A DNA stretch of 64,000 nucleotides from Pseudomonas sp. BCA17. Lineage in GTDB: Bacteria > Pseudomonadota > Gammaproteobacteria > Pseudomonadales > Pseudomonadaceae. The stretch covers positions 558,001 to 622,000 of the forward strand of contig NZ_SGWI01000001.1 in assembly GCF_004519405.1 (NCBI RefSeq), written 5' to 3'. Positions within the stretch are counted from its first letter, which is position 1. Each line of letters starts with the position of its first letter. A model generated the notes under the pieces. That model searched no databases. It worked only from the letters and a program-made list of their open reading frames with translations, and was not told the origin of the DNA. This document shows positions 52,601 to 62,510 of the stretch, piece by piece. The translations under genes were made by a program, and so were the position numbers.

Positions 52601-54476
52601 TCACGCCTTCGGCGGCAATGAACGCGAAGTCGTGGATCCAGAACTCACGGCCATTGGCGTGACGCAGACGGTACGGGAATTCACCCAGCACGCGCAGGCC
52701 GAGGTTTTCCAGGATCGGCAGCACGTCGGACAGTGCCAGCGGCGTGTCGGCGTGGTAGAGCTTGCAGTGCAACTCGCGCTGGCCGGAGACCTGGCCCAGC
52801 GGCTGGTAGAAGCTCATCACCAGCGGGTTGGCTTCGGTGAGACTGAGCAGGTGCTGCATGTCGACCACCGCCGAATGCGCGGCAAAGCGCTCGCGGTAGC
52901 CGGCCGGGAAGCCTTTCGGGAAGTCGGCCAGCACATTGGTGCCGTGGGCTTCGCCGAAGCTCTCGACGACGAGGCTTGCGTAGTCGTCCTGCCAACTGCG
53001 GCAGGCCTGCACCACTTCTTTTTCCAACTGCAGCGGGTCGATGTCGATGCGGTTTTTCGGGTCTACGCGCAGGATCAACTGCACACGGGCCAGCACGGAC
53101 TCGGAGAAGAAGGTCCAGAACTCGCAGTCCGAAGCCTTCAGGCGATCCATCAGCACTTGCTGGATCTTCTGGCGCACTTCGGTGGAATAGATATCGCGCG
53201 GCACATAAGCCAGGCAGTAGCAGAAACGACCGTACGGGTCTTTGCGCAGGAACACGCGGATCTTGTTGCGTTCCTGGATCTGCACGATGGACATCACGGT
53301 GTTGAACAGCTCGTCGACCGGGGTCTGGAACAGGTCATCACGGGGCAGCACTTCAACGACCTGGGCAAGCTCCTTGCCCAAGTGCGCCTTGGCCTGGAAG
53401 CCCGAACGACGTTCGATTTCCGCGACCTTGCGGCGGATGTAAGGGATGACGCGTACGCTTTCGCCATACACCGAAGAGGTGTACAGGCCCATGAAGCGGT
53501 GTTCCTTGATGACCTTGCCGCTCGCGTCGATCTCGCGGATCGACACGTAGTCCGGGTAGGCCGGGCGGTGCACGCGGCTCGGGTGTGCGGCCTTGGCGAA
53601 CGACAGCACGGTCGGTTCACGCAGGTAAGACACGGCATAGTCTTCGATACGCAGGTCGTCGGCGGTCAGGCCGGCGCGCAGCAACTTGGTCAGACCGAGG
53701 AAGGAGTTGGCGTCATATTCGATATGACCACCGTCCTTGTCGTCACGTACCACGAATTCTTCATAGCCCAGGAAGGTGAAGTGGTTGCCCACCAACCACT
53801 CCAGGAAGTTCTTGATCTCGGCTTTCTCTTCGCCGTCGATGCTGAACTGGCTGGCGTCGATACCGGCCAGCAGGTCCTGGACCTTGGCTTTCATCGGTTC
53901 GAAATCGGCCACGGCCACGCGCACTTCGCCCAGCACCTGCTCAAGCTCTTTGCTCAGCACGTTCAGTTCGGCGGCATTGGCGCAACGGTCGATTTCCAGG
54001 TACATCAGCGATTCTTGCTGGATGCCTTCGCCCTGGGTGCCTTTTGGCAGGATTTCCAGCAACTCGCCCTTGCCACCACGGCGCACACTGAGCACGGTGG
54101 TCTGCAGGGTGTGGATGCTGTAGCCACGGCGGTTCAGTTCGGTACGGACCGAGTCCACCAGGAATGGCAGGTCATGGTGCAGCACTTCGACCGCGGTGTG
54201 GGTCGACTGCCAGCCATGACGCTCGTAATCGGGGTTGTAGACCCGCACTTGCGGCTGGGTATGGTCAAAGCGCTCAAGCAGGCGCCAGGCAGACAGGGTG
54301 CAACCGGCCAGGTCGGAAAGACGACGTTGGGTCAGTTCGTCGAGAGAAATGATGCCGAAAAATTGTTCAGCGAACAGCGCCACTTGTGGCAGTGCCTGTT
54401 CACTGATGTGCTGCGCCAGTGCCGCTTGCAGTTGATGCTGGAAGTCGGCCTTGCTGGCTGCGGTGAAGAACGCCAT
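49617..54476 (-). CDS. gdhB: NAD-dependent glutamate dehydrogenase, 180-kDa class
   Basis: This 1619-residue catabolic enzyme oxidises L-glutamate to 2-oxoglutarate and ammonia with NAD+. Size matches the 1620-residue P. aeruginosa enzyme. The N-terminal half contains ACT-like regulatory regions; the catalytic domain in the second half shows [46 protein letters not shown] (substrate Lys) and [16 protein letters not shown] (NAD site). It supports growth on arginine and glutamate and is allosterically controlled by arginine in P. aeruginosa. It is monocistronic, ended by an intrinsic terminator. Confidence 0.96.
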   Translation of the reverse strand: [1619 protein letters not shown]

Positions 54477-54967
54477 CTGTGGTACTCCGCTTGGGCTTGT
54501 TATTGATGGAAGCGTCGCGTGTTATCCCCTTGCGGGGAGACCGTCGACTCTGTTCGCAGGTCTACATATAAGCACCATAAACGAATCAGAGTGACAGGTG
54601 GGTGAAGCTGGACAAGACAATCAGGTCACATACAACTTCCATAAGATGCGCACCTTGCCGGGTGACGGTACGACGGGCAGGTCAGGCGCCTGGCTCATGC
54701 ACATCCGTTGCGCAGCTTAACGAGTGTAGGAAGACCGGTGCTTGCAGCGCTGCGACATATTCGGTCATCGGTAAGCAGGCTCGCGGTTGCAACTTGGGCA
54801 ACCGGTAAAATCCCGTGAAAAAACCGGCTGCCTCACCGACAGCAAGTGCCGAAAGTGACTGATATTGCCCATCAGGTCATGCACTAACTCTGACGCAGGA
54901 TGCAGCACAAAATTCGCGGCAATGGCACAATTGCCCGCATTACGTCCTCCCCCAGACAGGATTCCTC
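54477..54967. other. Intergenic region between gdhB and the small acidic gene
   Basis: These 491 bp hold the gdhB promoter (minus strand) and the upstream region of the small acidic-protein gene. A short hairpin CCCCTTGCGGGG lies at about 54527-54538, inside the probable gdhB leader. A TTATATG reading on the minus strand near 54567 could be the gdhB -10. I see no supported coding frame and no recognisable small RNA. Confidence 0.35.
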
Positions 54968-55321
54968 ATGCTGCAACTGAAAACCGACGCCTTGATGGCC
55001 ACCCCGTGCGACGAAGAAGAAGACAACATGGCCATGCTCTGCTGCCACGGCAAGAATGGCGAAATGTTCATGCTCGCGCGCTACCCGGACGAGGAAGAAG
55101 TTGAACTGACCTGGGACTACGAACCCTCGACCCTGGACGGGTTGAAGGTCACGCTGAGCGACACCCGGCTGCTGATCGAACTGGCTGCCGGGGACGCCGA
55201 CGCGCTGGGCGGCAAGGATCAGTTGGAGATCAGCCACAGCACCGCCGCAGCGGACTTGGCCGAGGTGGAGGAAACCCTGCAGAACATCCTCAAGGGCACC
55301 GGCACGTTCATTCGGGCTTGA
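54968..55321 (+). CDS. Small acidic conserved protein of the gdhB-moxR neighbourhood
   Basis: This 117-residue cytoplasmic protein is rich in Asp and Glu (DEEEDNMAMLCC, LARYPDEEEVELTWDYEP), without signal or membrane segments. I do not recognise a characterised family. In P. aeruginosa, a small gene occupies the same place between gdhB and moxR, so synteny supports that it is real. The ATG at 54968 follows an AGGATT site. A role with either neighbour is unknown. Confidence 0.7.
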   Translation: MLQLKTDALMATPCDEEEDNMAMLCCHGKNGEMFMLARYPDEEEVELTWDYEPSTLDGLKVTLSDTRLLIELAAGDADALGGKDQLEISHSTAAADLAEVEETLQNILKGTGTFIRA

Positions 55322-55578
55322 GAACACCGGCGCTCAAATGTGAAGGGGTGCTTGCCCGCGAGGATGACAAGTCAGTTAATGACCCACGGACTGACACACC
55401 ACTATCGCGAGTAAGCTCCTCCACATTGACGGCGTACCAACACAAAAATCCTACAAGTTTTGCCAAAAATACCCGTCACGCCGTTAGTCGCCGCACCCCG
55501 CGATGCATTAAAGTAAGCGTCCCAAGCCCCGGTGTGGTTGTGCAACGCCCGGGCTCATCTTTCCAGGAACCGTCATCG

Positions 55579-56538
<960 letters not shown>

Positions 56539-56543
56539 ACCCC

Positions 56544-57476
56544 ATGAACGCAGGCGATGGCATCCGCGTCACCCTCAGCGAATTGATCGAAATGCGCCAT
56601 CGCGTGCGGGAAGTGCAGTTGTTTTCCACCCCGAGCCAGCGCAGCCCGTTGATCGGCCTGCACCACTCCAAGCTGCGTGGGCGTGGGGTCGATTTCGACC
56701 AGGTGCGCGTGTACCAGGCCGGGGACGATGTACGCACCATCGACTGGCGCGTGACGGCACGCACCCAGGAACCGCACACCAAACTGTTCCATGAAGAACG
56801 TGAACGGCCGATCTTTATCATGGTGGAGCAAAGCTGCCGGCTGTTTTTCGGCTCGGGGCAAATGTTCAAGTCGGTGCTGGCGGCGCAGGCGGCCAGTCTG
56901 ATCGGCTGGGCCGCGCTGGGGCATAACGACCGGGTGGGCGGGCTGGTCTTCGGCGACAGCGAGCACTACGAAATCAAACCGCGACGCAGCAAACAAAGCT
57001 TGCTGCAACTGCTCAACCGCCTGGTACGGGTCAACCAGAGCCTGAATACCGAAAGCCGCCCGGAAGCCGACGCCCTCGGCATGGCGCTGCGCCGTGGCCG
57101 CGAAGTGCTGCGCCCCGGCAGCCTGGTGATCGTGGTCTGCGATGAACGCGCGCTCACCGAAGGCGCCGAACAACAGTTGAGCCTGCTGTCACGCCATTGC
57201 GACCTGCTGCTGCTGCCCATTTCCGACCCGCTGGACCATGCCCTGCCCGCCGCCGGGCTGCTGCGTTTCGCCGAACGCGGCGCCCAGCTGGAACTGGACA
57301 CGCTGAACTTCGACCTGCGCCAAGCCTACAAGGCCCAGGCCGAAAGCCGCATCGCACGCTGGGAACTGCTCGCGCAAAAGCTGCGGGTGTTGCTGATGCC
57401 CTTGAGCACCCAAAGCGAAATGGTCGAGCAACTGCGCGAATACCTCAACCCGCAACGCCCGGTTAAAAAGCAATGA
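56544..57476 (+). CDS. DUF58 protein of the moxR-bat operon
   Basis: This 310-residue cytoplasmic protein has the DUF58 core HHSKLRGRGVDFDQVRVYQAGDDVRTIDWRVTARTQEPHTKLFHEERERPIFIMVE followed by a degenerate VWA-like region (GSLVIVVCDERALTEGAEQQLSLLSRHCDLLLL). The ATG at 56544 lies 5 bp after the moxR stop; a TTG at 56535 is less likely. DUF58 proteins are nearly always next to moxR and probably mediate its contact with VWA partners. Confidence 0.9.
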   Translation: MNAGDGIRVTLSELIEMRHRVREVQLFSTPSQRSPLIGLHHSKLRGRGVDFDQVRVYQAGDDVRTIDWRVTARTQEPHTKLFHEERERPIFIMVEQSCRLFFGSGQMFKSVLAAQAASLIGWAALGHNDRVGGLVFGDSEHYEIKPRRSKQSLLQLLNRLVRVNQSLNTESRPEADALGMALRRGREVLRPGSLVIVVCDERALTEGAEQQLSLLSRHCDLLLLPISDPLDHALPAAGLLRFAERGAQLELDTLNFDLRQAYKAQAESRIARWELLAQKLRVLLMPLSTQSEMVEQLREYLNPQRPVKKQ

Positions 57477-57967
57477 GCAGCCTCGACCAACTGCAACCGC
57501 TGATCGCGCCGCCAGCCATCGGTTTCTGGCCACCCGCGCCAGGTTGGTGGCTGTTGCTGGTGCTGATTCCACTGCTCGGTTGGGGCGTGTGGTGGCTGCG
57601 CCGCTTCTTGCCTGAAAAGCGCCCCGTGGCCCGTGCCGAGCAACCACTGGACCCGTTGCGCATTGCCGCGCTCGCAGAACTGGCCCTGATGCCCAAACCC
57701 TATGATGGCGCCCCGGCCGGGGCCTGGCTGCAGCAGCTCAACGGGCTGCTCAAACGCCTGTGCCGCAACGATTACCCCTACAGCCAAAGCCACACGCTCA
57801 ACGGCCGCAAATGGCTGGCATTTCTTGACAACCGCTGCCCCGCTGCCGGCCTGACCCGCTGGATGGTATTGGTGGAAGGCGCCTACAAGCCCGAATGCAA
57901 ACTCGACGACAAGGCCATCGCCGGCCTGACCCAAGCCGTCGACACCTGGATTCGCAAACATGTTTGA
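57473..57967 (+). CDS. DUF4381 membrane protein of the moxR-bat operon
   Basis: This 164-residue protein has a proline-rich start (LIAPPAIGFWPPAPGWW), one transmembrane helix (LLLVLIPLLGWGVWWL) and a C-terminal cytoplasmic part of about 110 residues with LQQLNGLLKRLCRNDYP and LTRWMVLVEGAYKPE. This matches DUF4381. The ATGA overlap with the DUF58 stop (4 bp) and the 8-bp overlap with batA indicate tight translational coupling. Confidence 0.9.
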   Translation: MSSLDQLQPLIAPPAIGFWPPAPGWWLLLVLIPLLGWGVWWLRRFLPEKRPVARAEQPLDPLRIAALAELALMPKPYDGAPAGAWLQQLNGLLKRLCRNDYPYSQSHTLNGRKWLAFLDNRCPAAGLTRWMVLVEGAYKPECKLDDKAIAGLTQAVDTWIRKHV

Positions 57968-59048
57968 GTTCGCCTGGCCGTGGATCTTCGCCCTGTTGCC
58001 ATTGCCGTGGGTGATGCGCTTTATCCTGCCCGTGGCCGACAGCGGCGAGCCCGCCTTGAAGGTCAGTTATCTCGCCGATCTTGAAGGCCTGGCCCGACGT
58101 CGCGCCCGCGTCAACCTGCCGGGCTGGCGCCAGCAAGCGCCATTCGTGGTGCTATGGCTATTGCTGTTGACCGCCGCCGCCCGCCCGGAATGGCTCGGTG
58201 AACCGTTGCCGATTGCCGCCAGCGGCCGCGACCTGCTGGTGGCGGTGGACGTTTCCGGCTCCATGGATTTCCCCGACATGCATTGGCAGGACGACGACGT
58301 CAGCCGCCTGAGCCTGGTGCAACACTTGCTCGGGGACTTTCTCGAAAGTCGCGAAGGCGACCGCGTGGGCCTGATCCTGTTCGGCAGCCAAGCCTACCTG
58401 CAAGCGCCGCTGACCTTCGACCGGCGCACCGTGCGCGTCTGGCTGGATGAAGCGCGTATCGGCATCGCCGGCAAGAACACCGCCATCGGTGATGCCATCG
58501 GCCTGGCCCTCAAACGCCTGCGCCAACGCCCGGCGCAAAGCCGTGTGCTGATCCTGGTCACCGACGGCGCCAACAACGCCGGGCAGATTGACCCGCTGAC
58601 CGCCGCACGCCTGGCGGCCGAAGAAGGCGTGAAAATCTACCCGATCGGCATTGGCGCCGACCCCGAGCAAACCGGCTCCCTGGGCGTCCTCGGCGTCAAC
58701 CCGAGCCTGGATCTGGACGAGCCCGCGTTGAAGGCCATCGCCAGTGCCACCGGTGGTCGCTACTTCCGCGCCCGCGACGGCGAGGAGCTGCAGAAGATCA
58801 AGCAAACCCTGGACCAGCTCGAGCCCGTGGCACAACAACCCACTCAGGCCCGCCCGGCCCAGGCGCTGTACAGCGCGCCATTAGCGCTGGCATTGGTCCT
58901 GAGCATGTTGCTGGTGATCCAGGAGCGTTGGCCCAACAACGCCTTGCAACGGGCCTTCAATAAACTCTCGACCCGGGGCATTTTCCTGCAACAGCACCCT
59001 GAATGGCGCCAACGCCTCAAACGCCTGCGTTTGCGGAGGCGTCGATGA
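57960..59048 (+). CDS. batA: BatA-like VWA-domain membrane protein
   Basis: This 362-residue inner-membrane protein has TM helices at the start (FEFAWPWIFALLPLPWVMRFI), near residue 60 (FVVLWLLLLTAA) and near the end (LALALVLSMLLVI). The VWA domain has an intact metal-ion site: VDVSGSMDFPDM (DxSxS), a threonine in GKNTAIGDAIGLAL and the aspartate in LVTDGANNAG. Bat (Bacteroides aerotolerance) proteins contribute to oxidative or envelope stress resistance. It is translated from an ATG overlapping DUF4381. Confidence 0.92.
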   Translation: MFEFAWPWIFALLPLPWVMRFILPVADSGEPALKVSYLADLEGLARRRARVNLPGWRQQAPFVVLWLLLLTAAARPEWLGEPLPIAASGRDLLVAVDVSGSMDFPDMHWQDDDVSRLSLVQHLLGDFLESREGDRVGLILFGSQAYLQAPLTFDRRTVRVWLDEARIGIAGKNTAIGDAIGLALKRLRQRPAQSRVLILVTDGANNAGQIDPLTAARLAAEEGVKIYPIGIGADPEQTGSLGVLGVNPSLDLDEPALKAIASATGGRYFRARDGEELQKIKQTLDQLEPVAQQPTQARPAQALYSAPLALALVLSMLLVIQERWPNNALQRAFNKLSTRGIFLQQHPEWRQRLKRLRLRRRR

Positions 59049-60784
59049 TCGATCTGTGGCCGCACTGGTTCCGCCCCTGGTGGCTGTTACTGCTGCCGCT
59101 GCTCGGCTGGTTGCTGTGGCAGCTGTGGCACCGGCAAAAGCGCGCCGGGCGCTGGCAGATGATCCTGCCGCCGGCCTTCCACGCTGTATTGCTCAGTGGC
59201 GGCAGCGGGCGCGAGAGCAAATCGCCCTGGGTCGTACTGGGCATCGCCTGGCTGTTGGCGGTAGTGGCTTTGCTCGGCCCAAGCTGGCAAAGAGTCGAGC
59301 AATCCAGCCAGAAACCGGCCGACCCGCTGGTGGTGCTGCTGGAATTGACCCCGGAGATGCTCGCCACCGACAGCCCGCCCAACCGCCTGGAACAGGCACG
59401 CCGCAAGCTGTATGACTTGCTGCAGGCGCGGGACAATGCACCGACTGCCATCGTGGTGTACGCCGGCAGCGCGCACACCCTGGTGCCGCTGTCGGATGAC
59501 CTGGGCACCAGCCGCAACCTGCTGGAAGCCTTGCGCCCTTCGATTATGCCCGAGCCCGGCCATCGCGCCGATCTGGCGGTGGACAAAGCCCTGATCCTGC
59601 TCAAGCAAGCCGGCCTCGGCCAGGGCCGCCTGCTGCTGGTGGGCTCGTCACTGTCAAAACAGGAACGCCAGGGCATCCGCCTCTTGCTGCAAGGCGCACA
59701 GGCGCCGACCTTGTCGATCCTCGGCGTCGGCAGCCGCGAAGGTACGCCGGTCACCCAGGAGAGCGGCGAATTCCTCAAGGACGATCAGGGCGCAATCCTG
59801 ATGCCGCGCCTCGACAGCCCAACCCTCAAAGCCTTCGCCAGTGAAATGGGTGGCCACTACCGCGCCGCGCGCCTGGATGACAAAGACCTGCGTCAACTCG
59901 GCCTGCTCGATGGCCCGCAGGCCCTGCGCAACGACGGCCAACTGCTGCACCTCGACACCTGGGCCGACCAGGGTTACTGGCTGCTCCTGCCATTGTTGCT
60001 GCTTGCCGCCTGCGCCGGACGTCGCGGCTGGTTGTTCTGCTTACCTCTGCTGTGGCTGGGTGTCCCGCAACCAAGCTATGCCTTTGAACTCCAAGACCTG
60101 TGGCTGCGCCCCGACCAGCAGGGCCAATACCTGCTCAAGCAAAAACGCCCGGCCGAAGCCGCCGAGCGCTTTGAAGACCCGCAGTGGCAGGGCGTGGCGC
60201 TTTACGAAGCCGGCAACTATGCCGAAGCGATCAAGCGCTTTGCCGAGGGCAATGACGCCTACTCTCATTACAATCGCGGTAATGCGCTGGCCAGGTCCGG
60301 CGCCCTGGAAGCCGCAATCGACGCCTACGAACAGGCCCTTGAGGCGCAGCCCGACCTGCAACCGGCCTTGCAAAACAAGGCACTGGTGGAACGGCTGATC
60401 CAGGAACAGGCGCAACCCGAACCGGCGCAGCCTGTCAAAAACGAGGATGACGAAACCACCCAACCCGGCCAAACTGCGCAACCGGGCGCCAGCGGGCAAA
60501 GCAACACCGGTGGCGAACAGTCCGCCCAGGGTCAGGGCGAAGCCGGCAATACGGATAGCCAGGCAAACGCTTCACCGAAAGCTGGCGGCAACGAGGTGCC
60601 GGGCAGCGAACTGGGCGATGAGCAAACCACCACGCCGCCTTTGCGCCCCACCGATGCCAGCCTCGACGGCGAACATCGCCAGGCCCTGGAGCAATGGTTG
60701 CGCGAGATCCCGGACAACCCCGGTGAGCTGCTGCGCCGCAAATTCTGGTACGAACAGCAACAACATCAGGACAAGACTCGATGA
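59045..60784 (+). CDS. batB: BatB/BatC-like fusion: VWA domain plus TPR repeats
   Basis: This 579-residue protein has TM segments at 10-25 and about 60-80, a VWA domain with a degenerate metal site (VLLELTPEML in place of DxSxS), and a third TM segment near 313-335. It then carries TPR repeats (WQGVALYEAGNYAEAIKRFAEG, AYSHYNRGNALARSGALEAAIDAYEQALEAQP) and a long disordered region rich in Gln, Pro, Gly and Asn (about 455-545). In Bacteroides the VWA (BatB) and TPR (BatC) parts are separate genes. The ATG at 59045 overlaps the batA stop by 4 bp. Confidence 0.9.
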   Translation: MIDLWPHWFRPWWLLLLPLLGWLLWQLWHRQKRAGRWQMILPPAFHAVLLSGGSGRESKSPWVVLGIAWLLAVVALLGPSWQRVEQSSQKPADPLVVLLELTPEMLATDSPPNRLEQARRKLYDLLQARDNAPTAIVVYAGSAHTLVPLSDDLGTSRNLLEALRPSIMPEPGHRADLAVDKALILLKQAGLGQGRLLLVGSSLSKQERQGIRLLLQGAQAPTLSILGVGSREGTPVTQESGEFLKDDQGAILMPRLDSPTLKAFASEMGGHYRAARLDDKDLRQLGLLDGPQALRNDGQLLHLDTWADQGYWLLLPLLLLAACAGRRGWLFCLPLLWLGVPQPSYAFELQDLWLRPDQQGQYLLKQKRPAEAAERFEDPQWQGVALYEAGNYAEAIKRFAEGNDAYSHYNRGNALARSGALEAAIDAYEQALEAQPDLQPALQNKALVERLIQEQAQPEPAQPVKNEDDETTQPGQTAQPGASGQSNTGGEQSAQGQGEAGNTDSQANASPKAGGNEVPGSELGDEQTTTPPLRPTDASLDGEHRQALEQWLREIPDNPGELLRRKFWYEQQQHQDKTR

Positions 60785-62421
60785 GCCGCCGCACCACCCT
60801 TATGCTCCTGCTCGCGTTATCGGCAGGCCACGCCCAGGCGGCGAACCTGGTCGCCAGCGTTGATCGCAGCCGTGTCAATTCCGGTGAAACGGTGGAACTG
60901 ACGGTGGAGTCCAGCGACGTCACCCAATTCGGCAAACCCGACCTTTCGCCCCTCGACGCACAGTTCGAAGTCAGCGGCACGCGCCAGATCAACCAGCTCA
61001 CCACCCTGGGCGGCGACAACCACGCCACCACGCGCTGGATCATTACCCTGCTGCCCAGGGAAAACGGCACGGTGGTGATTCCCCCCCTGCAAGTGGGCGA
61101 GCTCAAGACCCAACCGATCAGCCTGCAGGTGGTGGAAACCGCCAGCCAGAACACCAGCGCCGAACTGGCGCCAGTGTTCATCGAAGCCAACCTCGACCAG
61201 AACAGCGTATACGTGCAGGCCCAGGCGTTGTTGACGGTGCGCGTGTACCACTCGGTGTCGCTGTATGACGACAGCAGCCTGACGCCGTTGCAGATTCCCG
61301 ATGCCCGTATCGAGCAACTGGGCGAATCGCGAACCTACGAGAAAGTCATCAACAGCATCCGCCATGGCGTGATCGAAACCCGTTACGCGATCTATCCGCA
61401 GCACAGCGGTGCCATGCTGATTCCGACGCAAACCTTCAGCGCTACGTTGGTGGAATCGCGCCCACCCCAGGAAAACACGCTGCAGGGCACCAAGCCGGGC
61501 AAGTTGATCCACGTCAGCTCGGCCGAACTGCCCCTTACCGTCAAGCCCAAGCCGGCGCTGTACCCGGCCGATGCGCCATGGATACCTGCCCGCAGCCTCA
61601 CCCTGACCGAAGCCTGGAACCCCGAGCCGGATCACGTGCAAGTCGGCGACTCCCTGACCCGCAGCCTCACGGTCAAGGCCGAAGGCCTCTCCAGCGCGCA
61701 ACTGCCGGCCCTGCCGAGTACCGACGTCAATGCCCTGCGCCGCTACCCGGATCAACCGATACTCGGCAACCAGAGCAACGATCGCGGCCTGATCGGCAGC
61801 CGGGAAGACCGCGAAGCACTGGTGCCGACCCGCGCCGGCGCCCTGGAGCTGCCGGCAGTGGAAGTGGTGTGGTGGAACACCCACGAAGACCACCTCGAGC
61901 GTACCAGCCTGCCCCCCCGCACGCTCCAAGTGGCGATCAACCCAAGCCTGGTGGTGGATGCACCCGCCACGCCAACCGTCATCACCGCCCCGGACGATGA
62001 CCGCCTGTGGCTGTGGCAACTGAGCACACTCCTCTTCGCCTGCACCACCCTGCTGGGCTTCGGCCTGTGGTGGCGCGCGCGCCGGCAACCCGCCGTACAG
62101 CGCACCGCGCAGACCGGCCCAAGCCCCCGCACCCTACTCGACGATCTCAAACGCGCCACCCAGGCCAACGACCCTCAAGCCACGCGCCAGGCGCTGGATG
62201 CCTGGGCGCGGCAACAGCCGGAAACCCTGGCCGACATGGCGGCGCGGTTCGTTCCGCTGTCCGATGCCCTCGACGGCCTCAACGGCGCGCTGTACAGCGA
62301 AAGCGGCCAGTATTGGCTGGGCGAGGACCTGTGGCGTGCCGTAAAAGCCATCCCGATGACCGAGCGCGCGCAAGACCCGGCCACCGACACCACCAGCTTA
62401 CCGCCGCTGTACCCCAAATAG
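60781..62421 (+). CDS. batD: BatD-like protein
   Basis: This 546-residue protein has a signal peptide (MSRRTTLMLLLALSAGHAQA), a long periplasmic region of several beta-sandwich domains (VASVDRSRVNSGETVELTVESS; ENGTVVIPPLQVGELKTQPISLQV), a C-terminal TM helix (LWLWQLSTLLFACTTLLGFGLWW) and a cytoplasmic tail. This is the BatD/oxygen-tolerance architecture. The ATG overlaps the batB stop by 4 bp, making it the last gene of the operon. A REPIN follows immediately and probably ends the transcript. Confidence 0.9.
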   Translation: MSRRTTLMLLLALSAGHAQAANLVASVDRSRVNSGETVELTVESSDVTQFGKPDLSPLDAQFEVSGTRQINQLTTLGGDNHATTRWIITLLPRENGTVVIPPLQVGELKTQPISLQVVETASQNTSAELAPVFIEANLDQNSVYVQAQALLTVRVYHSVSLYDDSSLTPLQIPDARIEQLGESRTYEKVINSIRHGVIETRYAIYPQHSGAMLIPTQTFSATLVESRPPQENTLQGTKPGKLIHVSSAELPLTVKPKPALYPADAPWIPARSLTLTEAWNPEPDHVQVGDSLTRSLTVKAEGLSSAQLPALPSTDVNALRRYPDQPILGNQSNDRGLIGSREDREALVPTRAGALELPAVEVVWWNTHEDHLERTSLPPRTLQVAINPSLVVDAPATPTVITAPDDDRLWLWQLSTLLFACTTLLGFGLWWRARRQPAVQRTAQTGPSPRTLLDDLKRATQANDPQATRQALDAWARQQPETLADMAARFVPLSDALDGLNGALYSESGQYWLGEDLWRAVKAIPMTERAQDPATDTTSLPPLYPK

Positions 62422-62423
62422 CG

Positions 62424-62510
62424 GTGGGCGGGGGCTTGCTCCCGATGGCGGTGTATCAGTCACTAACAAGCCGACTGACAGGGCGCTATCGGGAGCAAGC
62501 CCCCTCTCAC
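62424..62510. repeat. REPIN element 1 after batD
   Basis: The inverted arms GGGGGCTTGCTCCCGAT (62430-62446) and ATCGGGAGCAAGCCCCC (62488-62504) enclose a loop containing GGCGGTGTATCAGTCAC. The same loop sequence recurs in the next element at 63183-63248, so both belong to one REPIN subfamily. Confidence 0.88.

Noticed and set aside
49572..54506. A 1644-codon open frame on the plus strand, fully antisense to gdhB
   Set aside because: Its translation is rich in His, Gln, Val and Gly with no domain pattern, the usual product of GC-rich third-position bias opposite a highly expressed gene. The minus-strand frame is clear GdhB with catalytic motifs.
55318..55578. An 87-codon upstream extension of moxR
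   Set aside because: The MoxR family starts at the ATG at 55579; the upstream frame is intergenic-like and starts right at the stop of the preceding gene. I see nothing else in this 257-bp gap.
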